Below are positions 22,560 through 34,844 of a DNA stretch of 58,139 bases, piece by piece. How positions within the stretch are numbered: position 1 is the stretch's first letter; each line of letters begins with the position of its first letter. Source of the stretch: Helochares maculicollis (lineage: Eukaryota; Arthropoda; Insecta; Coleoptera; Hydrophilidae). Position numbers and translations under genes: made by a program. The stretch is from positions 1 to 58,139 of the forward strand of contig JAWQRO010000102.1 in assembly GCA_033557835.1 (NCBI GenBank). Reading direction: 5' to 3'. The notes below the pieces were generated by a model that saw nothing but the letters and a program-made list of their open reading frames with translations, was not told where the DNA came from and made no database searches.

Positions 22560-25150
22560 AGAATCAACAAATTTAAAGTTAAAAATGTCAGAAAAATGAC
22601 AAAGCAAAAGTTGACTAGTACATCCAACCTTAAACGATTAGAGAGTGAAACAATAATAGATAAAATGAACCACGTGATATAATTAAATCCGCTAACATTC
22701 AAATTTACTACAAAAATAACAATAAAATTTATCTTATCACGCTAAAATAGAACAGTTGGATTTTCTTGTTAATGGTTTGAATACTGAAAATTGTGAACTT
22801 CAAGAACAAGGAAATAAAATAAAACCATCTGTGAAAATAAAAGAAGAATCATCGAATTTAATGTTAAAAATAACAGTAAAAATTAACAAAACAAAGTTAA
22901 TTAGTATATCTAAACTTAATATTAAAAGATGTAAGAGTGATACAATGATTGAAAATTGCAATAATAATGCTAAAAAATTAGATAAATTAAACCAAAAGAA
23001 ATCATTGAGTCCGTTTACACTCCTATTTATTATAAATAGAACAAAACCTAAATTCAAAAGGGACGAAGTCGATTAAAGATTGAAAGTGTTCCATCAAATA
23101 TCCAAATGGATTTCTCGAATGACGCTAAAAAAGGACAGTTGGATATTTTCGTTAATGGTTTGAAAACAGAAAATTGTGAACTTTAAGGACAAGGAAATAA
23201 AATGCAACAATCTGTGAAAATAAAAGTAGAATCATCAAATTTAAAGTTCAAAATAATAGTAAAAATGAAGAAAGCAACCTTAAATAATATATCCAAACTT
23301 AATATTAAAAGATTTAAGAGTGAAACAATAACTAAAAACTTCAATAATAATACTAATAAAATATTAGACAAATTAAACCAAAAGAAATAACTAAATCTGT
23401 TTACCCTTAAATTTTCTATAATTAGAACAAACCAAAAATTTAAACAGGAAGAAGTGGATAAAAAGAATCAAAGTGCTCCATCAAACATCCAAATATTATT
23501 TGCCAATAATGCTAAAATATACCAGTTGGATATTCTCGTTAATGATTGAAAACAGAAAATTGTGAATTGCAAGAACAAGTAAATAAATTAAAACCATCTG
23601 TAAAAATAAAAGAAGAGTTATCAAATTTAAAGTTGAAAATAACAGTAAAAATGAACAAAGAAAAGTTAACTAGTATATCCAAACTTAAAATTAAAAGATA
23701 TAAGAGTGAAACAATGATTAAAATTGTAATAATAATGCTAAAAATCTAGATAAACTAAACCAAACGAGCTCAATAAATCCGCTTACACTCAAATTTACTA
23801 TAAATACATCAAAAACTAAATTTAAACAGGACTAAGTTGATAAAAGGAATCAAAGTGCTCCATCAAATATCCAAATAATTTTCTCCAAAGATGCTAAAAT
23901 AGAACAGTTGAATATTCTCGTTAATGGTTTGAAAACAGAAAATTGTGTATTTCAAGAGGAAGTAAATAAAATGAAACAATCTGTGAAAATAAAAGAAGAC
24001 TCGCCAAATTTGAAGTTGAAAATTACAGTAAAAATGAACAAAGCAAAGCTAGCTAGTACGTCCAAACATTAAATTAAAATATTTAAGAGTGAAACAATGA
24101 TTAAAAATTGTTATAATAATGCTAAAAAATGAGATAAATTAAACCAAACGAGCTCAATAGATCCGGTTACACTCAAATTTACTATTAAAAACAACAAAAA
24201 CTAAATTTTAACAGGACTAAGTTGATAAAACAAATCAAAGTACTCCATCAAATGTCAAAATAATTTTCTCCACAGATGTTAAAATAGAACAGTTGGATAT
24301 TCTCGTTAATGGTTTGAAGATAGAAAATTGTGAACTTCGAGAAAAAAGAAATAAAATTAAACAATCTGTGAAAATAAAAGAAGAATAATCAAATTTAAAG
24401 TTGAAAATAACAGTAAAAATGAACAAAGCAAAGTTAACTCGTATTTTTAAACGTAATATTAAAATATTTTCTCCAAAGATGTTAAATCGGAACAGTTGGA
24501 TATTCTCGTTAATGATTTGAAAACATAAAATTGTGAAATTGAAGAACAAGTAAATAAAATAAAACCATCTGTGAAAATAAAAAAAGGATCATGAAATTTA
24601 AAGTTGACAATTACAGTAATAATGAACAAAGCACAGTTAACTAGTATTTTTAAACTTAACTTTAAAAGCTTTTCTCCAAAGATGCTAAATTAGAACAGTT
24701 GGATATTCTCGTTAATGTTTGAAAACAGAAAATTGTGAACTTTAAGAACAAGTAAATAAAGTAAAACCATCTGTGAAAATAGAAGAAGAATCATCAAGTT
24801 TAAAGTTGAAAATAACAGTTGAAATGAACAAAGCAAAGTTAAGTAGTATATCATAACTTAACATTGAAAGATTGAAGATTGAAACAATTAAAAGTTGCAT
24901 TAATAATGATACAAAATTAGATAAAATTAACCAAAAGAAATAGCTACATCCGCTTACAATCAAATTTGCTATAAATAGAACAAAACCTCAATTTAAACAG
25001 AAAGAAGTTGATAAAAAAATCATAGTGCTCCATTAAATATCCTAATAATTATCTCCAAAGATGCTAAAATAGAACAGTTGGATATTCTCTTTAAAGGTTT
25101 CAAAATAGAAAATTATAAGCTTACAGAACATGTGAAATGCAAGCAAGCAG
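22560..25150 (+). repeat. Coding-like tandem array, about 383-bp unit, 8 main copies
   Basis: Units are anchored by 'gaacagttggatattctcg' or close variants at about 22751, 23134, 23521, 23901, 24288, 24491, 24693 and 25073. Spacings are 383, 387, 380, 387, 203, 202 and 380. A partial copy without the anchor starts near 22560. Two neighbouring units are shortened by about 180 bp. Translated units share IEQLDILVNGLKTENCELQE, then KIKPSVKIKEESSNLKLKI, then LNIKRFKSETMIKNCNNN. This is a Lys/Glu/Leu-rich pattern that looks like coiled coil. Individual copies have scattered stops and frame slips, so the array is not now one protein. The peptide pattern is still readable, pointing to a repetitive coding ancestor. 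Confidence 0.85.
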
Positions 25151-25251
25151 AGATAAAAGTTCAATCTGTAGAATTTATTCTTAAGAAGACTGAGGAACAA
25201 TAAGAGAAGGCCAAATAAGAATTTAGTGAAAAATATAAGAACTTACAAATA

Positions 25252-25430
25252 GTCTGGATATGTTCCCAAAAACCTATATAAAGAACATATATTTGTAAAA
25301 ACTAGCCTTCGATTGAGATATGAGTATTTATATTAGATTCTATGGTATTATTTAGAGCAACAAATTAAAGAGTTGTATATTTATTTTTTTATTCTAAATA
25401 TCACGAACCAATTACACAACTTTCACAATA
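25252..25430 (+). repeat. LTR-like direct repeat, 3' copy
   Basis: Same-orientation partner of 20825-20970, sharing 'atcacgaaccaattaca' and several shorter blocks. It lies just 3' of the tandem array and of a decayed Glu/Lys-rich stretch (VEFILKKTEEQ, about 25160-25200). If both are LTRs, the whole element spans about 4.6 kb and lacks pol. Confidence 0.5.
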
Positions 25431-26600
25431 GGAATTACAGAAATAGCCTCAGCCCCGTTGTGTAAACGGTGGGTAATGCTACATGTTATGTATTTAAGTA
25501 TGAGTCATTCATATTAATAACGTCTAAAAACACCCTCCTTGAAGAAAAACAAACCACTTCATTTAAACGAAGGCAGAAGTAAAACGAAACAAACTTAATT
25601 AATATAAAGATGCAATTAAACATGGAGTAGAAACGTAATAATTATAAAATACAAAGTAATTGTAAGGTAAAAATGACTTCATAATTTACTTGACTTTCGG
25701 TGTAAGGTGTAATAATAATGTTTGTACACGAACGAGTCGCTTTGGAGCACAAGAAGCGTCGCTTCTCTTCGCTTTTCCGCTCCTGCCATATCGGGTCGGG
25801 GTGAATTCGATGTGCTTCACGTCGTCAGGGCAACTTCGGAGCTTCGGAGAGGGATAATGTGGTAGACTTGCTTACGGTTAACGTCAAGATAGATCAGAGC
25901 TATCGTACAACGTAAAGTCGAGTTGAACTGTGCAGGGAGAAGCGATCTTATTTCCCAGTAGTGTACATAATCTATTTGGTAAGATAGGAAGTTGAATACG
26001 GAAAAGATAAACTAATATATTATAACGGCGTGCATATATTCGGGACGTCTTGTATGCTTGGGGAGATACCCTTTCGCATTTCAAGACAGAAAACAACGAC
26101 AATGTATCGAATTTATTACCTGTTTGACATCGATATTGTTTGATATTTGAGCAGTTTTCTATGAAGTTTTGTTTATTTTGGAGAAAGGAGCATGACAAAT
26201 TGACAATACATGCTCTGGAATTTGTGATATACAACTTTTTTTCCTGATTCAACCAGTTTATTTTCAGAAGATTCCCATCTGCTATGCACTTGTTTTTCTC
26301 TACACTGTGATAATTGAGATATTGGAAGAAATACAAATGAGGGATTACAAAATGAATCATTAAAGAGTAGGCAAAGAGTGAAACAATGTCATACTCTAAA
26401 ATCAAAGTGTTAGACCCTAATCGCTCCATGATACAAAAAGTAGCATTTCTCTATTAAATATTTATGATATCAAAAAAATGCGCATGGTCTTAAATATGAA
26501 GTGGTTCCAGTCAACAAGAAAGTTTACTGGGAACACTTTACCATCATTAGGTTTTCATACAACATAAAAGTACTTTCATGGGATCAAAAATCAAGAAATC
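25431..26600. other. Flank with a GC-richer island and one long minus-strand frame
   Basis: A GC-richer patch lies at about 25725-25870, unlike its neighbours. The rest is AT-rich. Apart from the ORF listed separately, no feature was supported. Confidence 0.4.
25884..26429 (-). CDS. Unidentified 181-codon ORF
   Basis: The longest minus-strand frame in its neighbourhood: ATG at 26429, stop at 25884. The peptide has several Cys residues in its second half (NCSNIKQYRCQTGNKF, KCERVSPQAYKT) and a hydrophobic N-terminal third (YSLMIHFVIPHLYFFQYL) that could be membrane-embedded. No start context, splice partner or family motif supports it. In AT-rich insect DNA a frame of this size can arise by chance when T/A stops are few on one strand. 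Listed as a low-confidence candidate only. Confidence 0.2.
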   Translation of the reverse strand: MERLGSNTLILEYDIVSLFAYSLMIHFVIPHLYFFQYLNYHSVEKNKCIADGNLLKINWLNQEKKLYITNSRACIVNLSCSFLQNKQNFIENCSNIKQYRCQTGNKFDTLSLFSVLKCERVSPQAYKTSRIYARRYNILVYLFRIQLPILPNRLCTLLGNKIASPCTVQLDFTLYDSSDLS

Positions 26601-27759
26601 GCAATGTTTTAAATGAAAAATCAAAATTGTAGAATGTTGAAACTAGAGAGAGACAATTCTTCTTTAATCAACAACAGGTGAGAATCAGCAAACTATTAAA
26701 AAGTTTCAAGCCGAACTGACTTGGACGTATTTTTCAAAAGTATAGCATCAAAACTCAAGAGCTTAGTAAGCGACACTCAAAGAATCGTAGCTAAAATGTA
26801 TAAATTCCAAATGCAAGTTCAACATTTAAAAATTGTTGTGCTTTAAATCACACCGCGAGGTTACGAGTTTGTGAATAAATGTTAAAAACACAAAATTGCT
26901 GCTACTATCAGTGCCAACTAAAAAATTTCAAGAAGATTGAATCAAGACCACAATTTTGAGGATAATTTGCAACTTCCACATCAAGCAGTTAAATTCAGAA
27001 TACTCAAGGTACTCAAGGTTCAAGGATTAAAAGTTTCTGAATAAGTCGAGTCAAAAAAAGCCAGAAGAGAATTTCAAATTAATAAAGGCAAAAAGTTGCA
27101 GAATCAGATATCCACAATGACAGGATGCACAAGGGAAGGTTTAGAACATTAGCTGTTTGGGTAAAAATTTTCATATAAAAACTTGAATGTTGAAATTAAA
27201 GAGACACTTCTACTGTTTAATCAGCAGTAGGTGAGAATCAGAAAAATATTAAGAAGCGGAACTCAATGAATCGTTACTAAAATATATAAATTTCAAATTC
27301 AAGATCAAGAATTAATAAATCTTGCGTTCAGAAGCTAACCTCGAGGCATTCTAACAGTTAGAGTTCATGATTAAACGTAAAAATCTCAAGAATTAAAGCT
27401 GTGATGTTTTAACATTCAAACCAGGAATGAACCCCACAGATATTTTAACATTAACAGTGATTAAAGAAGGAAATCTGAGAAATTAAAGTTCTACGATTAA
27501 AGAAAACTCGAGATTTATTACAGAAGTCGAATTTTTCTTGCTTCTATCAAGACTTTTGAGGCGTTAGCACTAAAATACAATGATTGAAGATAATACCAAC
27601 TAAAAGAATGACAAAGGATAACGCTGATACGACGGAGATAAAAGTAAGGCTTTTTTCATCAAATGATAAAGTCATAACAGATGTGGACGCGTATATTGCA
27701 GCTCTTTCATATTCTCACTACAGTGATGGAATTAGAAATAAACAATACGTAAAACGAAA

Positions 27760-28190
27760 AAGTAATCATAGAAGAGGTATTCAATGATTACTTGCCTCAT
27801 TAAACAGAAAATTCAATAAAAAAACACTAATATAGAAAGACAAAATTATGGAAACACTCAAGCTTAAGACAAAACAAGTCATCAGATACAGGAAAAAATG
27901 CACTTAATAATATTAAAATGCTAGCATAAATCGATGAAATTAAGTATAGTCTTGACCGAGAGAAACTTTCTTAACTGAGTTCTAAATTAGAGTAATAAAT
28001 GATAAATTTGCGATGAAATATATATTCTATACGTATTGAAAGTTCATAATTGCAGCGTTAAAATCAAGACTTCAAGATGGAATATTCTAAAAAATACGAT
28101 TCATAGTCTAAAACCTACAAGTTATCCGAATAAAAATTTTAAAAAATTAGGATATTAAGGCTATGGGAAGAAGCTTCCAAAATTAGAAAC
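27760..28190 (+). repeat. 430-bp duplicated block, copy 1
   Basis: Closely related to 28675-29135. Shared strings include 'aacactaatatagaaagaca', 'ctgagttctaaattagagta' and 'gctatggg.agaag'. Offset about 915-950 bp, same orientation. Confidence 0.8.
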
Positions 28191-28674
28191 TAGAAATTCG
28201 GAGACTATAAATGAAGTTGTGAAAATATATACCCTAAAAAAATCGATGGTATACATCAAATAGTACAAGATGATAGTCTAAGATTGACAAAATAATGAAA
28301 TAATGAAACTACCAAAATAAGTACTTCAACTTGACAGAATCAAAAATTCAAAAATCAAAGAGCATAGAAAGCAACTCAAAGAATCATTACAAAAATATAT
28401 AAATGTCAAATTCAAAATAAGCAATTAAGAAATATTATGCTTAGAATTAAACTTCTAGACATTCTACCACTAAGAGTTCATGACTAAAGATAAAACGCTC
28501 AAAATATTTATATGAAGACTTGCTACTATCAAGATTTACTATGAAAACTTGAAAAGTTAGGCCTACAAATACATTGGTTCAGGGTAATCTCAGTTTCAGA
28601 ACTAAGTAATTGAATATTTAAAAAGATTCATTTAAGACGAAAAGATTAGATATTAGAAATAAGCCCTGATTAAA

Positions 28675-29135
28675 AAGAAAAGCAATTATAGGGCAAGTAA
28701 TCAATGATTAATTGCCATATTAAGCAGAAAATCAATTAAAAAACACTAATATAGAAAGACAAAATTATGGAATTACTGTAGTAAAAGAGCATAATGAAGA
28801 AATAATGTAGACACGCAAACTTCAGACAAAACATTGCATCGGTTACAGGAATACATACAGAATGCACTTAATAGTATTAAAATGCTAACATAGAGCGATG
28901 TTAAGTATATTCTTGATCGATAGAAAGTTTCTTGACTGAGTTCTAAATTAGAGTAAAATATGATCAATTCGCGATGGAATATATTTATTTTATTTCCACT
29001 GAAAGCTCATAATTGTAGCGTCAAAATCAAGACTTCAGGTTGAAATATTCTGAAAATCTGAATTCATACTCTAAAATCTACAAGCTATCAAGATCAAGAT
29101 CGAGAAATTAGGATGGTAAGGCTATGGGTAGAAGT
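28675..29135 (+). repeat. 430-bp duplicated block, copy 2
   Basis: Partner of 27760-28190. It carries a small extra segment (about 28780-28810) not present in copy 1. Confidence 0.8.
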
Positions 29136-29874
29136 TTCCAGAATAAGTACTTTAACTTGGCAGAATCAAAATTTCGAAAATCAAAGAACTTAAGAAGCGA
29201 TACTTAAAGAATAGATACTAAAGTAATCAAACCTAGACATATTCTTTCACTACGAGTATTAACATTCGAATATGAAGGTATGACTCTTTGAGATATTTTA
29301 GCATTAACAGTGATTAAAGAAATAAATCTGAAGAATAGCCATTGTTAAATTTAAGCAAGACACGAGCTTTATTACAGAAATCAAACGTTTATTGCTACTA
29401 TCAAGATTTACTACGAAAACTTGAGAGCACCAAAAACACAATGGTTCAGGGTAATTCTGGTTTCAGAACTAAGCAAACAAATGTTTAAATAGATTCATTT
29501 AGAATATCTTTATAAAATATCCGTTTCAATTATAACTTCAGGCTCATAACTCTAAGACGAGAGAATCAAGAGTAGGCTTTTAAATGAAAGATACAAAATA
29601 TCTGATTCAGGATCAAACGCTCGAATTATTTAAATAGTACATGTATCAGATATATGAAAGAAAATTTAGATTCTAGGAATAAAAGATAGCAAAAGACTGA
29701 GTTAATGCGAAAGAGATACTAAACAAAGTATTTTTGTACTTTTGTATACACAATTTCGTAAAAAAATTTTCACTCACTAGTTAATTACCGACACTTAATT
29801 TCTTGCTATTGACAAGTTCATTGCCTCAAACGCTTTCAACTGTGCCGGAGAAACGTAATCTTCTATGTATATTC

Positions 29875-29907
29875 TATAAAAGAGCAGAGGGGATATTACT
29901 GTCAGTG
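29875..29907 (+). promoter_or_regulatory. Candidate TATA plus initiator core promoter
   Basis: TATAAAA at 29875-29881, with an arthropod-type initiator TCAGTG at 29902-29907. The first T of the TATA box lies 29 bases upstream of the initiator A, close to the usual 30-31. The two ATGs downstream (around 29944-29947) open no useful frame. It could drive a gene whose first exon is very short, a transposon transcript, or be chance. Confidence 0.3.
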
Positions 29908-32439
29908 TGCAGATAGTTTTGGAAGCGTAGCATCATCAACTCAATGATGAAATGATATTTTAACAGAACAACTCAAACTAAGCACGTTGTCGTAACATAA
30001 ATTCTACTTTTTTAAATAAGTTGGTTTTCCAAAATAAAACTCATACATAGCTAAATGAATGAGTTAGAATCCCGGCTTCGTAACTCTAAGTAAATACGGG
30101 TAGGTAGTTATATTTAACTAGCACGATACAATACGTAGGTACGTACTTTAATATTTCAACATTAAAAATATTCAAGGCGAGAAATGCAATATCTGCACAA
30201 CAAATCATTCTTTATGATTAATACTCTCATACAGGCGGAATTAATTTGAAAAAGTTAAACCCCTCCAAGGTAATAATAAATTCTTGGGCAACGTGATAGG
30301 TGAGAACACGTACTTTAATAAATAATGGACGATTTTTTCAACCGACACAATGCTAAACTTAATTATACAAGCAGACCTTCCACTATTCTAACTACTCCCA
30401 GAACTGAAGAAAAATGCATAATGTGTTGTTTTTAATTAACACGTTTACACTGTCTTAATTTAGTGTGCGTCCGCTTTGTCTAGACTTAAAATCCGTGGAA
30501 AGAATTCTTCGCAGCGAGTTATTCGAGACGTTACTCCCTCGGAGTGGCCACTCACTTCTAACAATACGAGTTTACACGTTTAATTAAAAGTAAAATAAAA
30601 TTAGCGCCTGGTTCACTTTTATTTTAGTAGGTTGTCGTTTGAATTCTGACCGCTTGCCATAACCAGAAGCCGAGTTCAGAGTCCGCATCAGCCCTTTTAA
30701 CGGCTCATGTCCTCCGGCTACTGCCAGACACCGACTCTTGTGTTTTTTATTTCGAGATTCGCAGTTAAAATGTGTATTTTACTGTCAGACTTTTATAAAA
30801 CCATTAAAAACTTGCACTTGCTATGTTCACATCTTCATTTCCTATACCTTAAAAAAGTTATGGAAATCGAATATTATCTATTATTAAATTAAATGAAGCT
30901 TTGATGTTGAGCTTCGCAATGTGTCTATTTGACTTTTGTAGCATCATTAGTTACTGAACCAAGTACATAGGCTAAATATTGACGAATAACTTGTTCACAT
31001 GTCGTAAGAAATATTTTTTAATGCTATTTGTTGAGTGTAACAGAAGTTGTAGGGCTTTACTCCTTAGTCCTTAATCTTTGAATAGAAGTCCTGACAAGTT
31101 TGAATAAATTTACGAACCTAATAAAAAGATTTGCCTTCATTACTAAGAGTAGACTAGCTAAATAGTAATTTTGGTTTCCATAATTGGTAGAAAGTATCAA
31201 TTTATACTGGTTCATATAAATTAATCATGCTTATTTATGATCAACAGCAGCAGTAACAATAATTGAATCAATAACTTATTGAAAAATATGTCATAATTTT
31301 TCTAAGCTACCAGTTTTTGCACAAACTCTTCATATTTAATAATAAAAGATATGATTTTTGTGTAACTTTATAGACAAAAAGGATGATGTTTTAAAAATAT
31401 TATTGGCTTACAAGCTGTTGATGGCATAAATGACCAAATTACACTAATAAATTATGTGTTTTACTAGTTTTTCAATAAATATTTAGTTTGAGAGATTGAA
31501 AGAGTATTTTAAAAGACCTAATTTGTTATCAAATTAATTTGGAAGTCGTTTTCTAGAAATTTCTCTCGTAAGGATATTGTAGAGTAAGTACTACACTTAG
31601 GAGCATTTACATTTGAGCTGTTTGAATAACTAAGCGTTGTGCAGAAATAATAACTATTGATGCTCAAAGCATTACAAGCAAAACACTTACCCAGAAATAA
31701 TCAAAAGAAAACAGAAACTGATATTTAGATATTAGTGTTATAATTTTCCTGTGTTTTGTAAGCTATATATTTGATTCTTTTTAAGAGGAAAACAGTGATT
31801 TTTGTATAAAATGGGATCGTTCTGAAATAGATTGAAATCTGAACCAGAATTTCAGGCTATGAAATACTGTCGTATCATATTGACGATGTTAATAACGAGA
31901 AGAGAGGTGAAAGTCAGTATTTAAGACGTATTTCGCTTTCAATCTTTAACGAAATATTAAATATTCGGTTTTATTTTCACTTTCGTTCTTCCCACTTAAG
32001 TCAATCAAAGAGTAATAGTTAGAAAGACAACAAATGCAACTAAATTGGGGTACAAAATAATGTTCGTTAAGATAGCTGCAAATTTCAGCACTTCCTTAAA
32101 ACAAAATTAGTTGGATACACATTGAATAAAATACAGCAAAACTACGCAAAAAACATGTGAACTCGGATAAGGTGCAATTATTGTTTCAAAACTAATTCCA
32201 CAAATGTTCTTTCCACTAAATCGGCTCAAAGCTGAAAAAACAAAACATTCCGCTCTCCAAACACTATCTTATGCACTGTTTGTTTTGTACCATTTAATAC
32301 AAATTATTTAATTTAAAATAAATTCTCCTAAAATTGCTAAGCAAATACTGCAGTTGAACAAATTTGATATTTCTTCTTTAAATATTTTCTTATCTAAGTC
32401 AAGGATTAGGTTTCATAGCTGTGTTTAGAGTAACGATAA

Positions 32440-32600
32440 AAACTACTTAAAACCCGAAATCAAATTTTTTTTTATTTATCTTAGATCGTAATTAAAGCTA
32501 TGTTTCATCCATATAGCTTTCATACCAACTATTCGTGTACGTTACATGTAATTTATTTTAATATACTCTGAAAAATGTATCGTCTATGTTTTATATACAA
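32440..32600 (+). repeat. Weak direct repeat, copy 1
   Basis: Shares, in order, a 'acttaa.acccga' block, a 'tttattta..ttagat.gtaat' block and a 'catgtaatttattttaat' block with 33264-33440. The blocks fall in the same order at similar spacing. Both copies lack coding potential. Confidence 0.4.
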
Positions 32601-33263
32601 CATGCTACTATTATTTATATAAAGCCCTTAAATCTGATATCAGTACTTAAAAACCAAATTATTCTGCATTCTATGTATCAGGGTTGTTATTGCATTTAAA
32701 GTGTAACTCAACATCTATAAATCAAAAAACATAACCAATCTTGTCTTGCGGAAAACGTGGAACAACATACAACGTCCTGTACTTAATTACACTCAACTAA
32801 TTCTTTAGACATTAAGTTAAATACAACATAATCATTGTTACAGAATATCAATCATACTAAAATTCAAATCTTGAAGAGAATGGTTATGCCTCGACTAAAA
32901 CTTTAAAAGCATTTAAACAAAATGTTGGTAGTTACATTTAAACGAGAGAAAATTCTATTCTCGCTCTTTCACAATTCTTGTGTGTATACACTCTAATCAG
33001 TGACCTTATCCCTACTAACGTCACTTAGAATTTAATAAAAAAAAAATTTCTAACGTTAATTAAATACTGCAGTAGAATGACTATGAAATCTTTGAAAAGC
33101 TCGCAAAATTATTGTAATTTGATACTATCAGTCTATTATACTCCCAATCAGGTAGTCAATACTGTTAAGATTGGAAAACTCATAGCAATTTTACTAAATT
33201 TCCTTACCTAATTAAAGGATTTTGTTTTGTAACTGCAGCTAAAGTAATTTCAATGCTAAAATC

Positions 33264-33440
33264 TACTTAAGACCCGACTTGAAAAATATTTTATTTATTT
33301 TAGATTGTAATAGGAACTGTTTTTGTCCCCCTAACTTTCAAGAAAAATATTCATCTTCGTTTCAAAAATATAAAATGAAGTTTCAGTTAATACTGATCTC
33401 GAATGACAATTTGCTGAACATGTAATTTATTTTAATGAAT
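33264..33440 (+). repeat. Weak direct repeat, copy 2
   Basis: Partner of 32440-32600, about 0.83 kb downstream. It abuts the mariner insertion at 33472. Confidence 0.4.
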
Positions 33441-33471
33441 CTTGAAATATGTATTGTTAGCCTATTATATA

Positions 33472-34650
33472 CGAGGTGTGTTCAAAAAGTATCGCAAATT
33501 TTGTATTTTTTCAAAAATTATTTATTTATTCATGAATATATATTTTGTCCCCTTCAAAGTAATCCCCATGAGATATTATACACTTGTGCCAACATGTTTT
33601 CTAATCTTGGAAGCACTTAAAAAAATTATTTTCCTTTATCTTGTTTAGCTCCTCCCTCGATACCATCTTTATCTCATCAATATTAGCGTAGCGTCGTCCT
33701 TTCATGGGCCTCTTTAGTTTCGGGAACAAGAAGAAGTCACAGGAGGCCAGATCTGGGGAATATGGTGACTGCGGCATCATTAATGTGTTATTTTTGGCCA
33801 AACAGTCGTGCACAAGCAACGATGTGTGAGCAGGGGTGTTATCGTGTTGCAAAAGCCAATTTTTGTTCTTCCACAAATCCGGAAGTTTCTGGCGGATTGC
33901 TTCACGCAGGTAATATTCCTTATTGTTCGTTCTACCTTGTGCCAAGAGCTCACGATGCACCACACCCCTGCAATCGAAGACATCGGTAAGCAAAACTTTC
34001 ACAGTCGACCGAAGTTTTTCAGTCTTGGTTCGTGCGGCAGCTTCCATTGAGATGATTGAGCTTTGGTTTCCACGTAATAACCATAAACCCACGATTCGTT
34101 ACCAGTTGTGAACATCTAGAGCAAATTTGGGTCGTTGCGGACAGAGTCCAACAGCTCATTAACAATTTTCATGCGAAGCTGTTTTTGGTACGAATTTCGC
34201 GGGGACTCGTCTCATGCCCAAATCAATGATAAAAATCGAATGGCAGGAGCCAATTGATATGTCCAGGTCCTCAGCAACTTCTCTAACGGTAATTCAAATA
34301 TTGGCCAATACCATTTTCTTCACTTCATCAATTTTTTCGTCTGTTGTTGAAGTGCTCGGGCATCCGGCACGCTCTTCGTCGTTCACATTTTCTCGGCCTT
34401 CTAAGAACATTTTGTACTACCGATAAACGTTGCTTCGGTCCAAGGTAGCTTCTCCGTATGCCATAGTCAACATTCGGAATGCATCCGCGCACTTAATTTC
34501 GTTTTTCACACAAAATTTGATACAGGTTCTTTGATAAATTTTTTTAAATAGGTAAAAATTGAAGAGGAGCCAAAATACGTGCAAGCAAAGCAGCTGAACA
34601 TTCAAAATGACCGAACTTGCTGGTATAAGTGAGACACATGAGTAAAAAAA
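33472..34650 (-). mobile_element. Mariner with recognisable left terminus
   Basis: The left end CGAGGTGTGTTCAAAAAGTA follows TA at 33470-33471, as for a mariner TIR and target duplication. The matching right TIR was not found; sequence beyond about 34620 looks eroded, so the right limit is approximate. The transposase reads on the minus strand. Confidence 0.8.
33560..34590 (-). pseudogene. Mariner transposase with mutated first catalytic Asp
   Basis: Minus-strand protein, in order: an N-terminal HTH with CIKFCVKNEIKCADAFRML and AYGEATLDRSNVYR (about 34430-34540), the GCPSTSTTDEKIDEVKK linker, a second HTH with ISIGSCHSIF, and then motif 1 reading TTGNESWVYGY. The catalytic Asp of the usual TGDESW is Asn here. 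A 163-codon open segment (33601-34092) carries VLLTDVFDCRGVVHRELL, motif 2 LLQHDNTPAHTS and YSPDLASCDFFLFPKLKRPM, with the last catalytic Asp kept. The protein tail is near 33580. At least one stop precedes motif 1. The Asp-to-Asn change alone should abolish catalysis. Confidence 0.9.
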
Positions 34651-34844
34651 TATAGAATATCGTATTGGAAAATCATCAAGTGACTAAATGCGCCATTCTC
34701 AGCAACATTTAGACCTGTTTTCAAAAGATAAACTGGTGTTTTTGCTTCGATTCATCCCTATTGATGAGACTTGAATATATCACCATGATCCTGATTCAAA
34801 ACAAGAAGCTACAGAAGCCTTATTCTTCGGCTCGAGGTGATTCA

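Larger units (their letters stand above)
26600..29700 (+). repeat. Long-period degenerate repeat array
   Basis: A-rich plus strand with recurring blocks. 'gtgagaatcag' following a Gln/Asn-like segment occurs at about 26680 and 27230. A block like 'actcaaagaatcgt' with 'aaaatatataaatttcaaat' occurs near 26770, 27260, 28375 and 29195. A 430-bp block is duplicated at 27760-28190 and 28675-29135. Spacing is irregular (about 500-1100 bp). Short stretches translate to coiled-coil-like peptide (e.g. SDTQRIVAKMYKFQMQVQ), but frames are broken everywhere. It may be a more decayed relative of coding-like arrays such as the one at 22560-25150; that link is inference. Confidence 0.6.
29908..33470. other. 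AT-rich DNA without supported genes
   Basis: Apart from the candidate promoter at its left edge, no gene, RNA or repeat array was found. A slightly GC-richer patch lies at 30440-30760; the 61-codon frame at 30707 has no family motif. Weak similarity exists between 32400-32660 and 33230-33470 ('aaaacccgaaatcaaatttt' and 'aagacccgacttgaaaaata', each followed by 'ttatttatttta'-type sequence and 'catgtaatttattttaat'). This suggests an old duplication. Confidence 0.45.
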
